Positions 14,620-25,693 of a DNA stretch of 64,000 nucleotides are shown piece after piece. The stretch's first letter is position 1. Every line of letters starts with the position of its first letter. The position numbers and the translations under genes are program-made. The notes under the pieces were generated by a model that worked only from the letters and a program-made list of their open reading frames with translations, was not told where the DNA came from and made no database searches. This DNA is from Melittangium boletus DSM 14713 (GTDB lineage: Bacteria; Myxococcota; Myxococcia; Myxococcales; Myxococcaceae), in the NCBI RefSeq assembly GCF_002305855.1, contig NZ_CP022163.1:2108292-2172291 (forward strand). Reading direction: 5' to 3'.

Positions 14620-17085
14620 TCAGGTCCCTTCAATCTGGCCTCGGCCCTCTCCCTCGCCTTCCCCGGCACCGCTCCGCCGCGGCTTCTGGGACGCGCCAGC
14701 GTTAGCCGGTTGCCCCTGGGCGCCCCTGTTGTCAGGAGCCGTCGCCTGCGGCTTCCTTCCCCGCCGTCGCCGCCGCTTTTTCGTCGCAGCGCCCCCGGAT
14801 GGTCCTCCGAGCTCTCGCAAAACCCGCGTGCGAGCACCGCTCTCCAGACGCAACTCCTGCATGAGCGTGTGCACCTGCCGCGCACCGTGCGGCTGGCGCA
14901 GCGCCTCGCCGAGCCGCTCGACGACGTCGATCCGCAACGCCACGGGACCGATCACCTCATATCCAAATGCTCGCGCATTCCGGCCGTCCAACTCCGCGAC
15001 ATCGAGCACCGGTTCTCGCGGAACGCCCTTGGGTGACGGACTCTGATGCAACAGCGCCGTCAGCATGCACCGCCGTTCAAGCGCATGGGGTGCGAGCGCC
15101 TCGGCGACATAGAGGAAGCGCTGTCCCTCGCGGACGCCCAGCGTCCTCAGGTGCGCCCGTGCCTCATCGTCCAGGAGTCGCCACTGCTCGCGCGCCTCTC
15201 CTTGGGAAATCACGCCCAGACCCTCGGCCAGGCGGTAGGCGAGGCCCCGCGTCGCCGGGGAACGGCCCGCTCCGGTAAGAGCCTCGGCTGGAAAGCCTCC
15301 CATGGCCTCGGTGACGAGGTCCCGCGCCAGCGCCACCAGGCGGCGCTCGAGCCGCCGCCGCGCGCCCCCGGTCCAGACCTCCGGCTCCGCGAGCGCCATC
15401 TGCGGTGAGCGCCGGTCCGTCCCACGAACCAGACGCGCCAATGGCTGCCCTTCGAACGAGATGTTTCCCAACGCATCCACCTCGAAGGCGTCATGCGTCG
15501 CATCCACCACCCGCTGAACGAACTGTTCCTCCGTCATCGCGGAGCCGTCAGCGCCCGACACCTCCCCCAGCAGAAGCCCCAACCTGGCGAAGGGGCTGTC
15601 CGACCCGGACGAAGCAGGAGTCGCGGCTCTCACGAAGCGGCGTGCGCTCCTGCGTGCGGCCCGTTGCACGAAGCGCTCCACGAGCCGCTCATGGAGGGCG
15701 TCGCCCAGTGCGTCCTCGATGCGGCGGGTGCGCTCCTGCCACTGCTCGGCGTCGTGCAGCCAGATTGAACGATGACTGATGTATGTCCAGATGCGGATGG
15801 CCGCCAGCCGGTCCATCAGGGTGTGGATGTCTCCGGAGACATCATCGAGCGGCGACACTTGTCTGGCCAACCAAGTGGGTTCCAGCATCCCATCACCCTC
15901 GGAAAGCTGAAGGAAGGTCTCCCGCAACAGCGCGAGGTGCTGGCCGAACAAACCCTTGCGAAAATCCGGAATCTGGCAGACCTGCCACAGCAACTCGACC
16001 GTGGCCCGGTCGGTGGCGACCTCTCGAATGGCGGGAACGTGCGAGAGCTCCCTGAGCGCATCGAAGTCATCCGCGCGTTGCACCCGGACAAAGGCATTGT
16101 GGTTCGGCGCTCGCGACAACGAATCCAGCAGGGACTCCGGGCTCGAGAAATCGAGCGTCGCGTTGCGCCAGATGAGACTGCGCACCGCCGGGAACCGGTG
16201 TGACTCGATGGCCGAGACCAACCGTGGAGGCAACTCGGGCAGCGTGTTCAGGGTTCCAAAACTCCCGTCATTCAAGTGGCGCCCCGCACGGCCCGCGATC
16301 TGGGCCAGTTCGTCGGGGAAGAGGTCCCGCTGCTCGGCTCCGTCGTACTTGGAGAGCGCCGCGAAGGCGACGTGGTTGAGGTCGAGGTTCAGCCCCATCC
16401 CGATGGCATCCGTGGCCACGAGGTATTGAACCTCCCCCGCCTGGTACATCGCCACCTGGGCATTGCGCGTCCTCGGGGAGAGCGCGCCCAGCACCACGGC
16501 GACCCCGCCACGAAGGCGGCGCAAGGACTCGGCGAGCTCGTACACCCGGTCCGCGGAGAACGCGACCACGGCCGAGCGTGGAGGAAGGCTCTTCAGGGAG
16601 CGAGGCCCGGAGTAACGAAGCTGGGACAGGCGGGTGGCCCGCTTCAACGACGCATGGGGAATGAGGGCCTGGACCATCGGCCGCATCGTGTCCGCACCGA
16701 GGAACCAGGTTTCCCGGCGCCCCCGCGCATGGAGCAATCGATCGGTGAAGACATGCCCACGTTCACGGTGGGCGGCGAGCTGGATCTCATCCACGGCCAG
16801 GAAGTCGACCGGTCGATCGGTCGGCATCGCCTCGACGGTACAAATCCAGTAATCGGGACGGGGCGGCAGGCGCTTCTCCTCCCCCGTCATCAGCGCGACC
16901 CGCCCCTCGCCCACTCGGGCGGTCACCCGGTCGTAGACCTCGCGAGCGAGCAGGCGGAGCGGCAGGCCGATCATGCCCGTGTCGTGCTCGAGCATGCGGT
17001 CGATGGCGCGGTGGGTCTTCCCCGTATTCGTAGGCCCCAGCTCCGCCACGACGACGGACGACCGGCTGGATGGGCTGGAATTCAT
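14620..17085 (-). CDS. Suv3-like superfamily II RNA helicase
   Basis: An 821-residue protein. The N-terminus carries Walker A GPTNTGKTH (about 17-25), followed by GMIGLPLRLLAREVYDR, a block characteristic of Suv3/MgpS helicases. Motif II is AVDEIQLAAHRERGH. The second RecA domain ends with VATDAIGMGLNLDLNHV and QIAGRAGRH (motifs V and VI). The middle region corresponds to the Suv3 helical domains. The tail is strongly basic (KKRRRRRGRK) and then Gly/Glu-rich, suggesting RNA contacts. In mitochondria Suv3 works with an exoribonuclease in RNA decay; the bacterial proteins are little studied. The element's att-like site lies 33 bp after its stop, so its 3' flank was probably altered by insertion. 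Confidence 0.85.
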   Translation of the reverse strand: MNSSPSSRSSVVVAELGPTNTGKTHRAIDRMLEHDTGMIGLPLRLLAREVYDRVTARVGEGRVALMTGEEKRLPPRPDYWICTVEAMPTDRPVDFLAVDEIQLAAHRERGHVFTDRLLHARGRRETWFLGADTMRPMVQALIPHASLKRATRLSQLRYSGPRSLKSLPPRSAVVAFSADRVYELAESLRRLRGGVAVVLGALSPRTRNAQVAMYQAGEVQYLVATDAIGMGLNLDLNHVAFAALSKYDGAEQRDLFPDELAQIAGRAGRHLNDGSFGTLNTLPELPPRLVSAIESHRFPAVRSLIWRNATLDFSSPESLLDSLSRAPNHNAFVRVQRADDFDALRELSHVPAIREVATDRATVELLWQVCQIPDFRKGLFGQHLALLRETFLQLSEGDGMLEPTWLARQVSPLDDVSGDIHTLMDRLAAIRIWTYISHRSIWLHDAEQWQERTRRIEDALGDALHERLVERFVQRAARRSARRFVRAATPASSGSDSPFARLGLLLGEVSGADGSAMTEEQFVQRVVDATHDAFEVDALGNISFEGQPLARLVRGTDRRSPQMALAEPEVWTGGARRRLERRLVALARDLVTEAMGGFPAEALTGAGRSPATRGLAYRLAEGLGVISQGEAREQWRLLDDEARAHLRTLGVREGQRFLYVAEALAPHALERRCMLTALLHQSPSPKGVPREPVLDVAELDGRNARAFGYEVIGPVALRIDVVERLGEALRQPHGARQVHTLMQELRLESGARTRVLRELGGPSGGAATKKRRRRRGRKPQATAPDNRGAQGQPANAGASQKPRRSGAGEGEGEGRGQIEGT

Positions 17086-17176
17086 TGGCGAAGTCTAACC
17101 ACAAGCCCCGCGCTCCGCCCCCGGGGATGACCCACCGGAACGGCCGCTGGCCACGCACCGGAGGCGGGCGGCGGGC

Positions 17177-19132
17177 CTACTCCCGGAACGTCGCGTCAGC
17201 GCGGTCCAGCGCCGTGGAGAGCGGCTCGCTGTAGAGCAGGCCGCCTCGGTGCCGGATGTAGTTGCCCGGGAAGTTGTAGGACTCGAGCGACGTCAGGCTC
17301 GATCTCGCCTGTCCCGGCCGCCACCACCAGGTGGCGTCCGCTTGGAACAGGGCGGAGCCATCGTTGGGATCCAGCCACAGCTGCCCGTTGCGGTGGCGCA
17401 GGAAGGTGCCCGGGAAGGCGACGGACTCCAGCGAGATGGCCGACGCGTTGGCCAGACCCGGGACGATCCGCCACTCGGCGTCCTCGGCGGGAGACAAGAA
17501 GTTGTCGATCTGACCCCGGCCCTCCCGGTGCCGGAGGAAGTAGCCCTGGTAGGACGACTCGAAACGGGTGAAGGCGCGCACCGTCACGTTGTCGAACCGG
17601 GCATCGGCCAGGTAGGTCCTCACGCCCACCGTCCCCGCCGTGTACGAGACATCCGTCGTGTTGATCTTCGGCGTGACCATGTCATCCAGGTAGACCTTGA
17701 GGTTGGAGCCCACGGCCACCACGCGCAGGTGGTGAGGCACGTTGGCGGCGATGCCCATCGCGACCGTGGCCACCATGGTCCAGTTGTTGTCCGCCTTGCC
17801 CAGGAACACCTGGCCCTGATCGATGCCGGCGAAGTAGCCCTGGTAGGCATCCGGCCCGCTCTCCAGCCGGCTGGCCCGAAACAGCAGCCCCGCGTTGCCC
17901 GTGGTGCCCACCGTGACGTCGGCATCGAGCGTGCCGTTGGAGAAGAGCACGCCGGCGGGCACGGCCTTGGCGCCCGCGTGGGCCGCGACGCGCAGCTGAC
18001 CGTTCGCCACGCTCCAGCTTCCGCCGTGGGTGTTCCACCCGTTCGCGTTGCCGTCGTTGAAGTCATCGCCGAACGGCGGCACCCACCGCGCCGTCTTGGC
18101 GATGTGGGGCGCCAGCAGCCGGGCGATCTTCACGTGGCCGCTGTCGGACGGGTGCAGCCAGTCCGAGAAGTCCGAGGTGCCCACCGTCACCCAGCCCGTG
18201 GTGTCCACGTAGTAGAGCTTCGTGTCCCCGGCGGCGATGCGCGCGTTGACGGCGTTGAACGTGGGAGCGGCCTTGAAGCCGCCAAAGGGCCGCAGCGCGA
18301 AGAGGATGGCGTTGGGGTACCTGGCCCGCACGTCCCGCAGGAAGGTGGTGTACGTGCCCTCGAAGGTGGCATCGGTGACGCCGAAGTTGTGGTCATTGGT
18401 GCCCAGGTTGATGACCACCGCGTCTGGCTGGTAGCGGGTGAAGTCCCACGCGGGCGAGGACGGGTACTGCACCGTCTGCAACTTGAAGAACTGGGTGCTC
18501 ATGCCCAGGCTGTTCGGCGACGAGCAGGCCACGCCGTTCCGCAGGCAGATGCCGGAGTAGGCGACCTGGGTGTGCTCCGCGTTGAGCGCCTCGCCCACCA
18601 GCCACGCGTAGTCACTCAGGATGACCTTGCTCAGGGCGCAGCAGCCCGCGGTGATCGAGTCCCCGATGAACTCGATCCGCCGGCTCCGGGCCTGGGGCGC
18701 CAGGGTGGTGGCCCCGCCGCTCAACACCAAGCCCTGGAACTGCAACACCTCCACCTCGGAGCGGGACGTGACGCGCAGGGTGTGGCTGCCCGCGGCCAGG
18801 GGCGTCGGGGTGAGATTGATGGTGCCCGAGCCCGAGAAGGCGACATCCGCCCCGCCGTCGATGCTGACGAAGAAGTTGGCGGCGGCCGCCAGGCGCAGTT
18901 GCACGGTCGTACCCGTGAAGCCCACCCGGAAGTAGGCCCCCGACCAGTAACTGCGAGCGATCGACGCGTTCGACGTGTCCCACCGGCCCACGTAGCGGAT
19001 GTTGGAGTCGGAGGGAGAGCCGTCCCCCGTGGCCGCATTCGCCACGGGACCCCTCACGAACCCGGAGAGAATGCCGACCCAGAGCGCCATCAGCAGGGGG
19101 GTGAGAACATGTCTCGCGAAGTGTCTTGTCAT
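17177..19132 (-). CDS. Secreted SGNH/GDSL esterase with concanavalin-like and AbfB-type domains
   Basis: A 651-residue protein with a signal peptide (LTPLLMALWVGILSGF to ANA, about 35). Domain order: a jelly-roll like that of CE2 acetyl esterases (RSYWSGAYFRVGFTGTTVQL), then an SGNH hydrolase with block I GDSITAG near 155, block III LGTNDHN, and block V DWLHPSDSGH with the Asp/His pair. A beta-sandwich follows (DDFNDGNANGWNTHGGSW to NVTVRAF), and finally AbfB/CBM42-like beta-trefoil repeats (FESSYQGYFLRHREGRG; FPGTFLRHRNGQLWL; FPGNYIRHRGGLLY). It likely deacetylates or cleaves esters on plant polysaccharides outside the cell. It is encoded alone, divergent from the histidine kinase. Confidence 0.85.
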   Translation of the reverse strand: MTRHFARHVLTPLLMALWVGILSGFVRGPVANAATGDGSPSDSNIRYVGRWDTSNASIARSYWSGAYFRVGFTGTTVQLRLAAAANFFVSIDGGADVAFSGSGTINLTPTPLAAGSHTLRVTSRSEVEVLQFQGLVLSGGATTLAPQARSRRIEFIGDSITAGCCALSKVILSDYAWLVGEALNAEHTQVAYSGICLRNGVACSSPNSLGMSTQFFKLQTVQYPSSPAWDFTRYQPDAVVINLGTNDHNFGVTDATFEGTYTTFLRDVRARYPNAILFALRPFGGFKAAPTFNAVNARIAAGDTKLYYVDTTGWVTVGTSDFSDWLHPSDSGHVKIARLLAPHIAKTARWVPPFGDDFNDGNANGWNTHGGSWSVANGQLRVAAHAGAKAVPAGVLFSNGTLDADVTVGTTGNAGLLFRASRLESGPDAYQGYFAGIDQGQVFLGKADNNWTMVATVAMGIAANVPHHLRVVAVGSNLKVYLDDMVTPKINTTDVSYTAGTVGVRTYLADARFDNVTVRAFTRFESSYQGYFLRHREGRGQIDNFLSPAEDAEWRIVPGLANASAISLESVAFPGTFLRHRNGQLWLDPNDGSALFQADATWWWRPGQARSSLTSLESYNFPGNYIRHRGGLLYSEPLSTALDRADATFRE

Positions 19133-19291
19133 CTCGACTGCTCCTGGCCGAGGGGTAAGGGGTCCGGCCTGGAAAACCGCTTAACACGAATAAACCGTCA
19201 AAAGGAGCGGAGCCTGAACGGACGGTGCCCCTCGGCGTGAGATGATGGAGCCGGGCGGCCCACCCCCCAGGCCCACGAAGGGAATCATTGT

Positions 19292-20575
19292 TTGAAGACG
19301 AGTCGAGATGACGCTCTGGACATGGAAGCGGCGAAGTCCTCTCCGACCACCCCGGACCAGGACGTAACCGTCGAGGAATTGCTCCAGGTCATATCCCGGT
19401 TGACGGCCAGCGAGCCCCACGTCCATTGCCGAGAGGGCGGCGGGCCCCTCGCCCCGCTCGCCAAGGCCCTCAACCGCCTGTCCAACCGGCTCTCGGCGGC
19501 TCCAGCCGGAACGGAGGACATCTTCGGTCCCCAGACGCTGGTCGCTCAGTCACAGGCCGTCATGATCACCTGTGACACCGAGGCGCGCATCCGCTTCATC
19601 AACGCCACCTTCCCTGGCCTGACCCGGGAGGCCGTGATGGGAACGAGCCTCTATCTCTGGCTCCGCCCCGAGATCATCGAGCCCACGCGCGAACTCATCC
19701 GGGGGGTACTCACCACCGGCGAGTTCGCCAAGATCGAGAGCCAGGGCATGAGCGAGTTCGGCGCCCCCTGGCTCTCGACTCAGCTGGGTCCCATCAAGGA
19801 GGGCGAGAACATCGTCGGCTTCACGGCCATCAACACGGACATCACCGAGCTCAAGCGCACCCAGCTGCACCTGGAGCGCTCCAACCGCGAGTTGGAGAGC
19901 TTCGCCTATGTCGCCTCGCATGACCTGCAGGAGCCGCTGCGCAAGATCCTGACCTTCGGCGAGCGCCTCAAGTCCACCTCCACCCAGGGCCTCGGCGCCG
20001 AGGGCCGCGACTACGTCGAGCGCATGCTCAAGGCCGCGGCCCGCATGCGGGGCCTCATCGAGGACCTGCTCGCCTACTCACGCGTGTCCTCGAGCAACCG
20101 CCCCTTCACCTCGGTGAACCTGGCCGCTGTCGCGCACGAGGTGCTCGAGGACCTGTCGGCGATGACCGAGCGCACCGGGGCGAGCGTCACGCTCGGGGAG
20201 TTGCCAGTGCTCGAGGCCGACCCCACCCAGATGCGCCAGTTGCTGCAGAACCTGGTGGCCAACGCCCTGAAGTTCCACCGCGAGGGCGTGCCCCCCGTCG
20301 TCTCCGTGCGTGCCACGATCGACCCCCGCCTCCAGCGCTGCGAGCTGCGCGTGGAGGACAACGGCATCGGCTTCGAGGAGAAGTACACCGACCGCATCTT
20401 CAACGTCTTCCAGCGACTGCAAGGCCGCACCCAGTATGAGGGCTCCGGCATTGGCCTGGCCATCTGCCGCAAGATCGCCGAGCGGCACGGCGGCGGCATC
20501 AGCGCGCGCAGCACCCCGGGCGAGGGATCCACCTTTCACGTCACCCTCCCGCTCCGGCAGCACGCGACCCCCTGA
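19292..20575 (+). CDS. PAS-domain sensor histidine kinase
   Basis: A 427-residue soluble kinase. TTG at 19292 is used; ATG at 19322 is an alternative start. After a low-complexity start a PAS domain runs about 85-195 (QAVMITCDTEARIRFINATF, then a PAC-like ending at NTDITELKRT). The HisKA region has FAYVASHDLQEPLRKI with the phospho-His, in the phytochrome-like subgroup. ATPase boxes are NLVANALKFHRE (N), VEDNGIGFEEKY (G1), FNVFQRL (F) and GSGIGLAICRKI (G2). No receiver or transmembrane segment is seen and no response regulator adjoins it, so its partner must be encoded elsewhere. Intracellular signal unknown. Confidence 0.9.
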   Translation: MKTSRDDALDMEAAKSSPTTPDQDVTVEELLQVISRLTASEPHVHCREGGGPLAPLAKALNRLSNRLSAAPAGTEDIFGPQTLVAQSQAVMITCDTEARIRFINATFPGLTREAVMGTSLYLWLRPEIIEPTRELIRGVLTTGEFAKIESQGMSEFGAPWLSTQLGPIKEGENIVGFTAINTDITELKRTQLHLERSNRELESFAYVASHDLQEPLRKILTFGERLKSTSTQGLGAEGRDYVERMLKAAARMRGLIEDLLAYSRVSSSNRPFTSVNLAAVAHEVLEDLSAMTERTGASVTLGELPVLEADPTQMRQLLQNLVANALKFHREGVPPVVSVRATIDPRLQRCELRVEDNGIGFEEKYTDRIFNVFQRLQGRTQYEGSGIGLAICRKIAERHGGGISARSTPGEGSTFHVTLPLRQHATP

Positions 20576-20582
20576 CCACCGC

Positions 20583-22505
20583 TCAGAGCGGGCCGAACGC
20601 CTCTTCCAGGAACTGGCGTACGACCACGGGCCGCCGCTTCAGCGCGTCACGCAGATACTGGACCTGGTTCGACCAGGCGCCCACCGAGGCCGGGTACCGC
20701 CAGCGGCTGACCTGCGCGGGCATCTCCGGTGCGAGCTTCGCGGCCAGCGCGTCCACCCGTGCCGTCATGCGCGCCTCCGTGAACGTGTTGTCCAGGTGCC
20801 AGAGGAAGCGCGAGACGAACCGGGCCTTGAACTCCGGAACCTCGAGCAGCTTGCGCGCCAGGAGGACGGATGGCTCGGGCAGCTCATCGTCCGTCAACAG
20901 CCGCGCCAGGGAGTCGGAGTCCGGCCCCGACGTGAACGCCAGGTCCAGGTCATACAACAGCCATCGCCAGCGACCGTCCTGGACCGAGGGCTCGCCACCG
21001 GGAGTCCCCGAGGTGCGATAGCGCCACAGCTTGACGTTGTTCTGCGGCCAGTCCTCGTTCCCGAAGAAGACCTCCGCGATGGTGTAGTCGATGAAGTTGT
21101 CCACATCCATCAACGTCCTCACGTGCGCGTAGTTCTCGTCCAGGGACAGGTCGTTCTCCCGCACGAACGTCAGCAGTTGCGCATAGGGCTCCTCATCCCC
21201 TGGTGAGCCGACATCCAGCTCGCCCGTGCCCTGCACGATGACCACCTTCTTGCGATCGAGCCCATGGTGTTGCGCGAGGTAGTACTCGTCATAGCGCTCG
21301 CGCAGCTCATGCAGCCCCCAGTACTCCCCATTGAGGTACATGGCCGCGGGGCGGCACGCCTGAAGATCCAGCCCGATGCCGACGAGCATTCCCTGCAGCG
21401 CGCAATCCTTGAGCTTCGAGGTGAGGGTGTCCTGCCCGGACGTGCGGACGATCAGCCGCTTGAACTCGCGGAGCGACGACTCGGGGAAGACAGCCGCCTT
21501 GAACGTATCCGGGCCGTAGTCATCCTTCGCGTACAGGCGCAGGCTCTTCTGCGGCAGCGCGGCGCTGCCCGAGCCGTGGATGCGCACCCCGGCGTTCTGC
21601 GCCAGCACCCGCTGCCCCGTCGACTCGAACCACTCGACGTGCACGGGGCGCTCCCAGTCCTTGCCGTCCTGCATGTAGTTGCCGGTTCCCCAGTGCCAGG
21701 GCCAGCTCGGATCGTCTTCATGGACCTTGCCAGGGACGTAGATGCCCTGGGTGTGGTCGAAGAAGTTCCCGGCGTCGCTCACGAGCGACACGATCGGCAG
21801 CGTGGAGGGAAGTCCTCCCAGCAGATACGTCCGGGCCTCGGCGGGGCCCACCGGGATGTCGCCCGAGAAGCGCTGGATGCGCACCACGGTGGCGAGCGGG
21901 ACGTCGTCCATCGGAGGCATCCACCGCCAGTACAGCGGCGCGTCCGCCGGAGTCGTGGGAATGAGCGACAAGGGCGCCGGCTCTCCCCGGCGGCTCAACA
22001 GGACGAGCGGGCCACTGGCCAAGGGCGAGGTGGACGTGGGCGTCGAGCCATCCAGCGTGTAGCGCGTCTGGGTCACCGAGGAGCCCGGCAGGCTCAGGAG
22101 CGATTCGGCCTGGTAGAGGCCCGCGTCGGAATCGAAGCGCACGCGCTGGAAGTCGATGCGCGCGCGCCCCACCTGATCCTGGACGTCATAGGCCCGGACC
22201 TCGAGCGACGTCGCGTCGTCACCCGGCCGCCAGACGATGCTCCAATGCGTCCCTTCCGGGTCCACGTCCGCCAGACCGACGAATCGCGCGTCCTCGTGGA
22301 CCTCGACGCGCACGATCCCCGCCCGGCTCTGGACGGAGCCCTCGAGTACATGGCGGGGATTGTCCATCCCCGTGATTTCCACCGTGGGAACGGAAAACTC
22401 CAACCGTTCCGCCTGGACAACGGCACGCCCTGAATCCTGCTCACATGCGGCCAGCACCAGCGTGGCGGCGAGCAGCGCCGCACGCGTTCCCTGACAGGAG
22501 AACAT
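20583..22505 (-). CDS. CotH-family lipoprotein (protein kinase-like fold)
   Basis: A 640-residue protein with a lipoprotein signal: LAATLVLAACEQ, Cys near 21. The N-terminal 220 residues are beta-rich Ig-like domains, including a chitobiase/FN3-like block (TQTRYTLDGSTPT). From about 240 the CotH domain follows: LPIVSLVSD, GVRIHGSGSAALPQKSLRLYAK (the R-x-R-G-x-S-x-x-x-P-K-K/K-S-x-x motif), GEYWGLHELRERYD, NFIDYTIAEVFFGNEDWPQNN and WRWLLYDLDLAF, where the final Asp pair corresponds to the kinase metal site. In Bacillus spores CotH phosphorylates coat proteins; in myxobacteria the substrate is unknown. It is convergent with the upstream histidine kinase (8-bp gap). Confidence 0.88.
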   Translation of the reverse strand: MFSCQGTRAALLAATLVLAACEQDSGRAVVQAERLEFSVPTVEITGMDNPRHVLEGSVQSRAGIVRVEVHEDARFVGLADVDPEGTHWSIVWRPGDDATSLEVRAYDVQDQVGRARIDFQRVRFDSDAGLYQAESLLSLPGSSVTQTRYTLDGSTPTSTSPLASGPLVLLSRRGEPAPLSLIPTTPADAPLYWRWMPPMDDVPLATVVRIQRFSGDIPVGPAEARTYLLGGLPSTLPIVSLVSDAGNFFDHTQGIYVPGKVHEDDPSWPWHWGTGNYMQDGKDWERPVHVEWFESTGQRVLAQNAGVRIHGSGSAALPQKSLRLYAKDDYGPDTFKAAVFPESSLREFKRLIVRTSGQDTLTSKLKDCALQGMLVGIGLDLQACRPAAMYLNGEYWGLHELRERYDEYYLAQHHGLDRKKVVIVQGTGELDVGSPGDEEPYAQLLTFVRENDLSLDENYAHVRTLMDVDNFIDYTIAEVFFGNEDWPQNNVKLWRYRTSGTPGGEPSVQDGRWRWLLYDLDLAFTSGPDSDSLARLLTDDELPEPSVLLARKLLEVPEFKARFVSRFLWHLDNTFTEARMTARVDALAAKLAPEMPAQVSRWRYPASVGAWSNQVQYLRDALKRRPVVVRQFLEEAFGPL

Positions 22506-22554
22506 CTATTTCCCCCACTCCAGACATCTGGAGTCCCGTCAGCTCCGGCCCAGC

Positions 22555-24174
<1,620 letters not shown>

Positions 24175-24321
24175 GAGGAGTGCAACTATCACGGGGCGTG
24201 TGTTTTTTCGCGGCCCACTCACGTCCTCGGCGCTCCACCGAGAGCCACCCAAGGTGCCGGGCGCCTGGAGTGCCGTCTCGCGTACACTCCCCGTCCCCCT
24301 CCCTTCACCCCAGGAGACACC

Positions 24322-24711
24322 ATGCAGCGAGACCACTACTCGACGGGAACCCCCTGGGAACCCCGCGTGGGTTACTCCCGCGCCGTGCGCGCCGGGCCCT
24401 TCATCTTCGTCTCGGGCACCACGGCCACGGATGCCTCGGGCAACCTGGTGGGCGAGGGAGACGCCCATGCCCAGGCGGTGCAGGCCCTGCGCAACATCCA
24501 GACGGCGCTCGGCGCCCTGGGGGCCAGCCTGGAGCACGTGGTGCGCACCCGCATGTACGTGACGGACATCTCCCGCTGGGAGGAGGTGGGCCGCGCCCAT
24601 GGCGAGTTCTTCGGCACCATCCGCCCCGCCGCCAGCATGGTGGAGGTGAAGCGGCTCATCGATCCCGCCATGCTGGTGGAGATCGAGGTGGACGCCGTCC
24701 TCCCCGGCTGA
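24322..24711 (+). CDS. RidA family (YjgF/YER057c/UK114) protein
   Basis: A 129-residue protein beginning at ATG 24322, after CAGGAGA. The family pattern is clear: [57 protein letters not shown] and [26 protein letters not shown]. The family signature places an Arg for carboxylate binding at R in VRTRMYV and an acidic residue near the end. RidA proteins deaminate reactive enamine/imine intermediates from PLP enzymes as trimers. This one is of the RidA-like subgroup with a long insertion-free loop; the exact substrate is not assigned. Confidence 0.9.
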   Translation: MQRDHYSTGTPWEPRVGYSRAVRAGPFIFVSGTTATDASGNLVGEGDAHAQAVQALRNIQTALGALGASLEHVVRTRMYVTDISRWEEVGRAHGEFFGTIRPAASMVEVKRLIDPAMLVEIEVDAVLPG

Positions 24712-24717
24712 GGCGCA

Positions 24718-25509
24718 TCAGGGAGCGGGCGAAGGTGGGGCCGCCGCCGCGCGCAGCAGGGCCTGGGTGTGCGCGAGCAGTTCCGGCCCACCGGGAAGAC
24801 CGTGGCCGGGAAGCACGGTGCGCATGTCGGGGTAGCGTTGGCGCACGCGCTCGAGGCTCGCGGGCCAGGCCGACAGGTCCGCGTCCTCCACGTTGCCCAG
24901 GTCGCGCGCACCGGCGTCCTTCACGAAGCAACCGCCGTAGAGCAGGCCGCTGCCGCGGTGCCACACGACGAGATTGTCTCGCGTGTGACCCGCCCCGGGG
25001 AAGAACAGGGACAGGGCTCCCCACTCCTGGGCATCCGAGAGGTGATGGACAGGGGCGGACAGGCCCCGCTCCGCCGCGAGCCGCGCGGTCTCCTCGCGCA
25101 TGGACACGGGCACGCCCTGGGCCACGAGCGCGGGCACCCCTCCGATGCGATCCACGTGGAAGTGCGTCACCACCCCGGCGCGCACGGGGCGATGCAGCGT
25201 GTCCCGAGCCCAGGAGAGCAGGAGCTCCGCCTGCCGGACGTTCCACCCCGTCTCGACGAGGAGGGAGGACACGCCGTCCTCGATGAGCAGCCCGTTGGCG
25301 GGAATGCGGCCCCAGTCTTCTCCGGCGAGCGTCACGTGCAGCCAGACTCCGGGCGCGAGGCGTCGCACCCGTACGTCCTCCGCCAGCACGGCCTCGTCCG
25401 GCGGCTCGGTGGAAGAGGGCTCGAGGACGCGGCCCACCGGTGGGGTGGGAAAAGCGGAGACGCAGGCCGAGAAGAGGAACACCAGGGCACAGGCGCGAAG
25501 GATCGTCAT
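24718..25509 (-). CDS. Subclass B1-type metallo-beta-lactamase, lipoprotein signal
   Basis: A 263-residue protein with an N-terminal signal and lipobox-like SACVS (Cys16). The zinc ligands of subclass B1 enzymes are all present: THFHVDRIGG gives His116, His118, Asp120; GAGHTRDN gives His175; YGGCFVKD gives Cys194 (the B1-specific Cys); VLPGHG gives His236. The block LLVETGWNVRQAELLLSW matches the B1 fold. Such enzymes hydrolyse beta-lactam rings with two zinc ions in the periplasm. The stop is 6 bp after the RidA gene stop (convergent). Chromosomal context without any mobility gene nearby suggests a resident gene. Activity and spectrum cannot be told from sequence. Confidence 0.88.
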   Translation of the reverse strand: MTILRACALVFLFSACVSAFPTPPVGRVLEPSSTEPPDEAVLAEDVRVRRLAPGVWLHVTLAGEDWGRIPANGLLIEDGVSSLLVETGWNVRQAELLLSWARDTLHRPVRAGVVTHFHVDRIGGVPALVAQGVPVSMREETARLAAERGLSAPVHHLSDAQEWGALSLFFPGAGHTRDNLVVWHRGSGLLYGGCFVKDAGARDLGNVEDADLSAWPASLERVRQRYPDMRTVLPGHGLPGGPELLAHTQALLRAAAAPPSPAP

Positions 25510-25693
25510 GGTCCCGAGTATCCATCGGATGGAACCGCGACGAGCGTGGGCATTCCGGGTGCCATGCTGGCGCCGCGCCTTCCCACTCCGAGGACAAGTC
25601 GCCGCGCGTCATCGGGCCGCTTCGAGGTGGATGGAAGCGAACCCCGCTCCGGCACCCGGCCTGCAACTGCCGGGACGAGCAGGGGGAGCGGAC

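Noticed and set aside
14563..14920. A complete tmRNA or tRNA gene next to the right att-like repeat
   Set aside because: Only the T-arm and acceptor 3' strand match; no GGGGGCG- or GGAGGCG-like 5' end, anticodon arm or tag reading frame was found, and the area is coding for the helicase.
17249..19240. A 663-codon plus-strand frame opposite the SGNH esterase
   Set aside because: Arg/Gly/Val-rich shadow frame with no motif; the minus-strand frame has a signal peptide and catalytic blocks.
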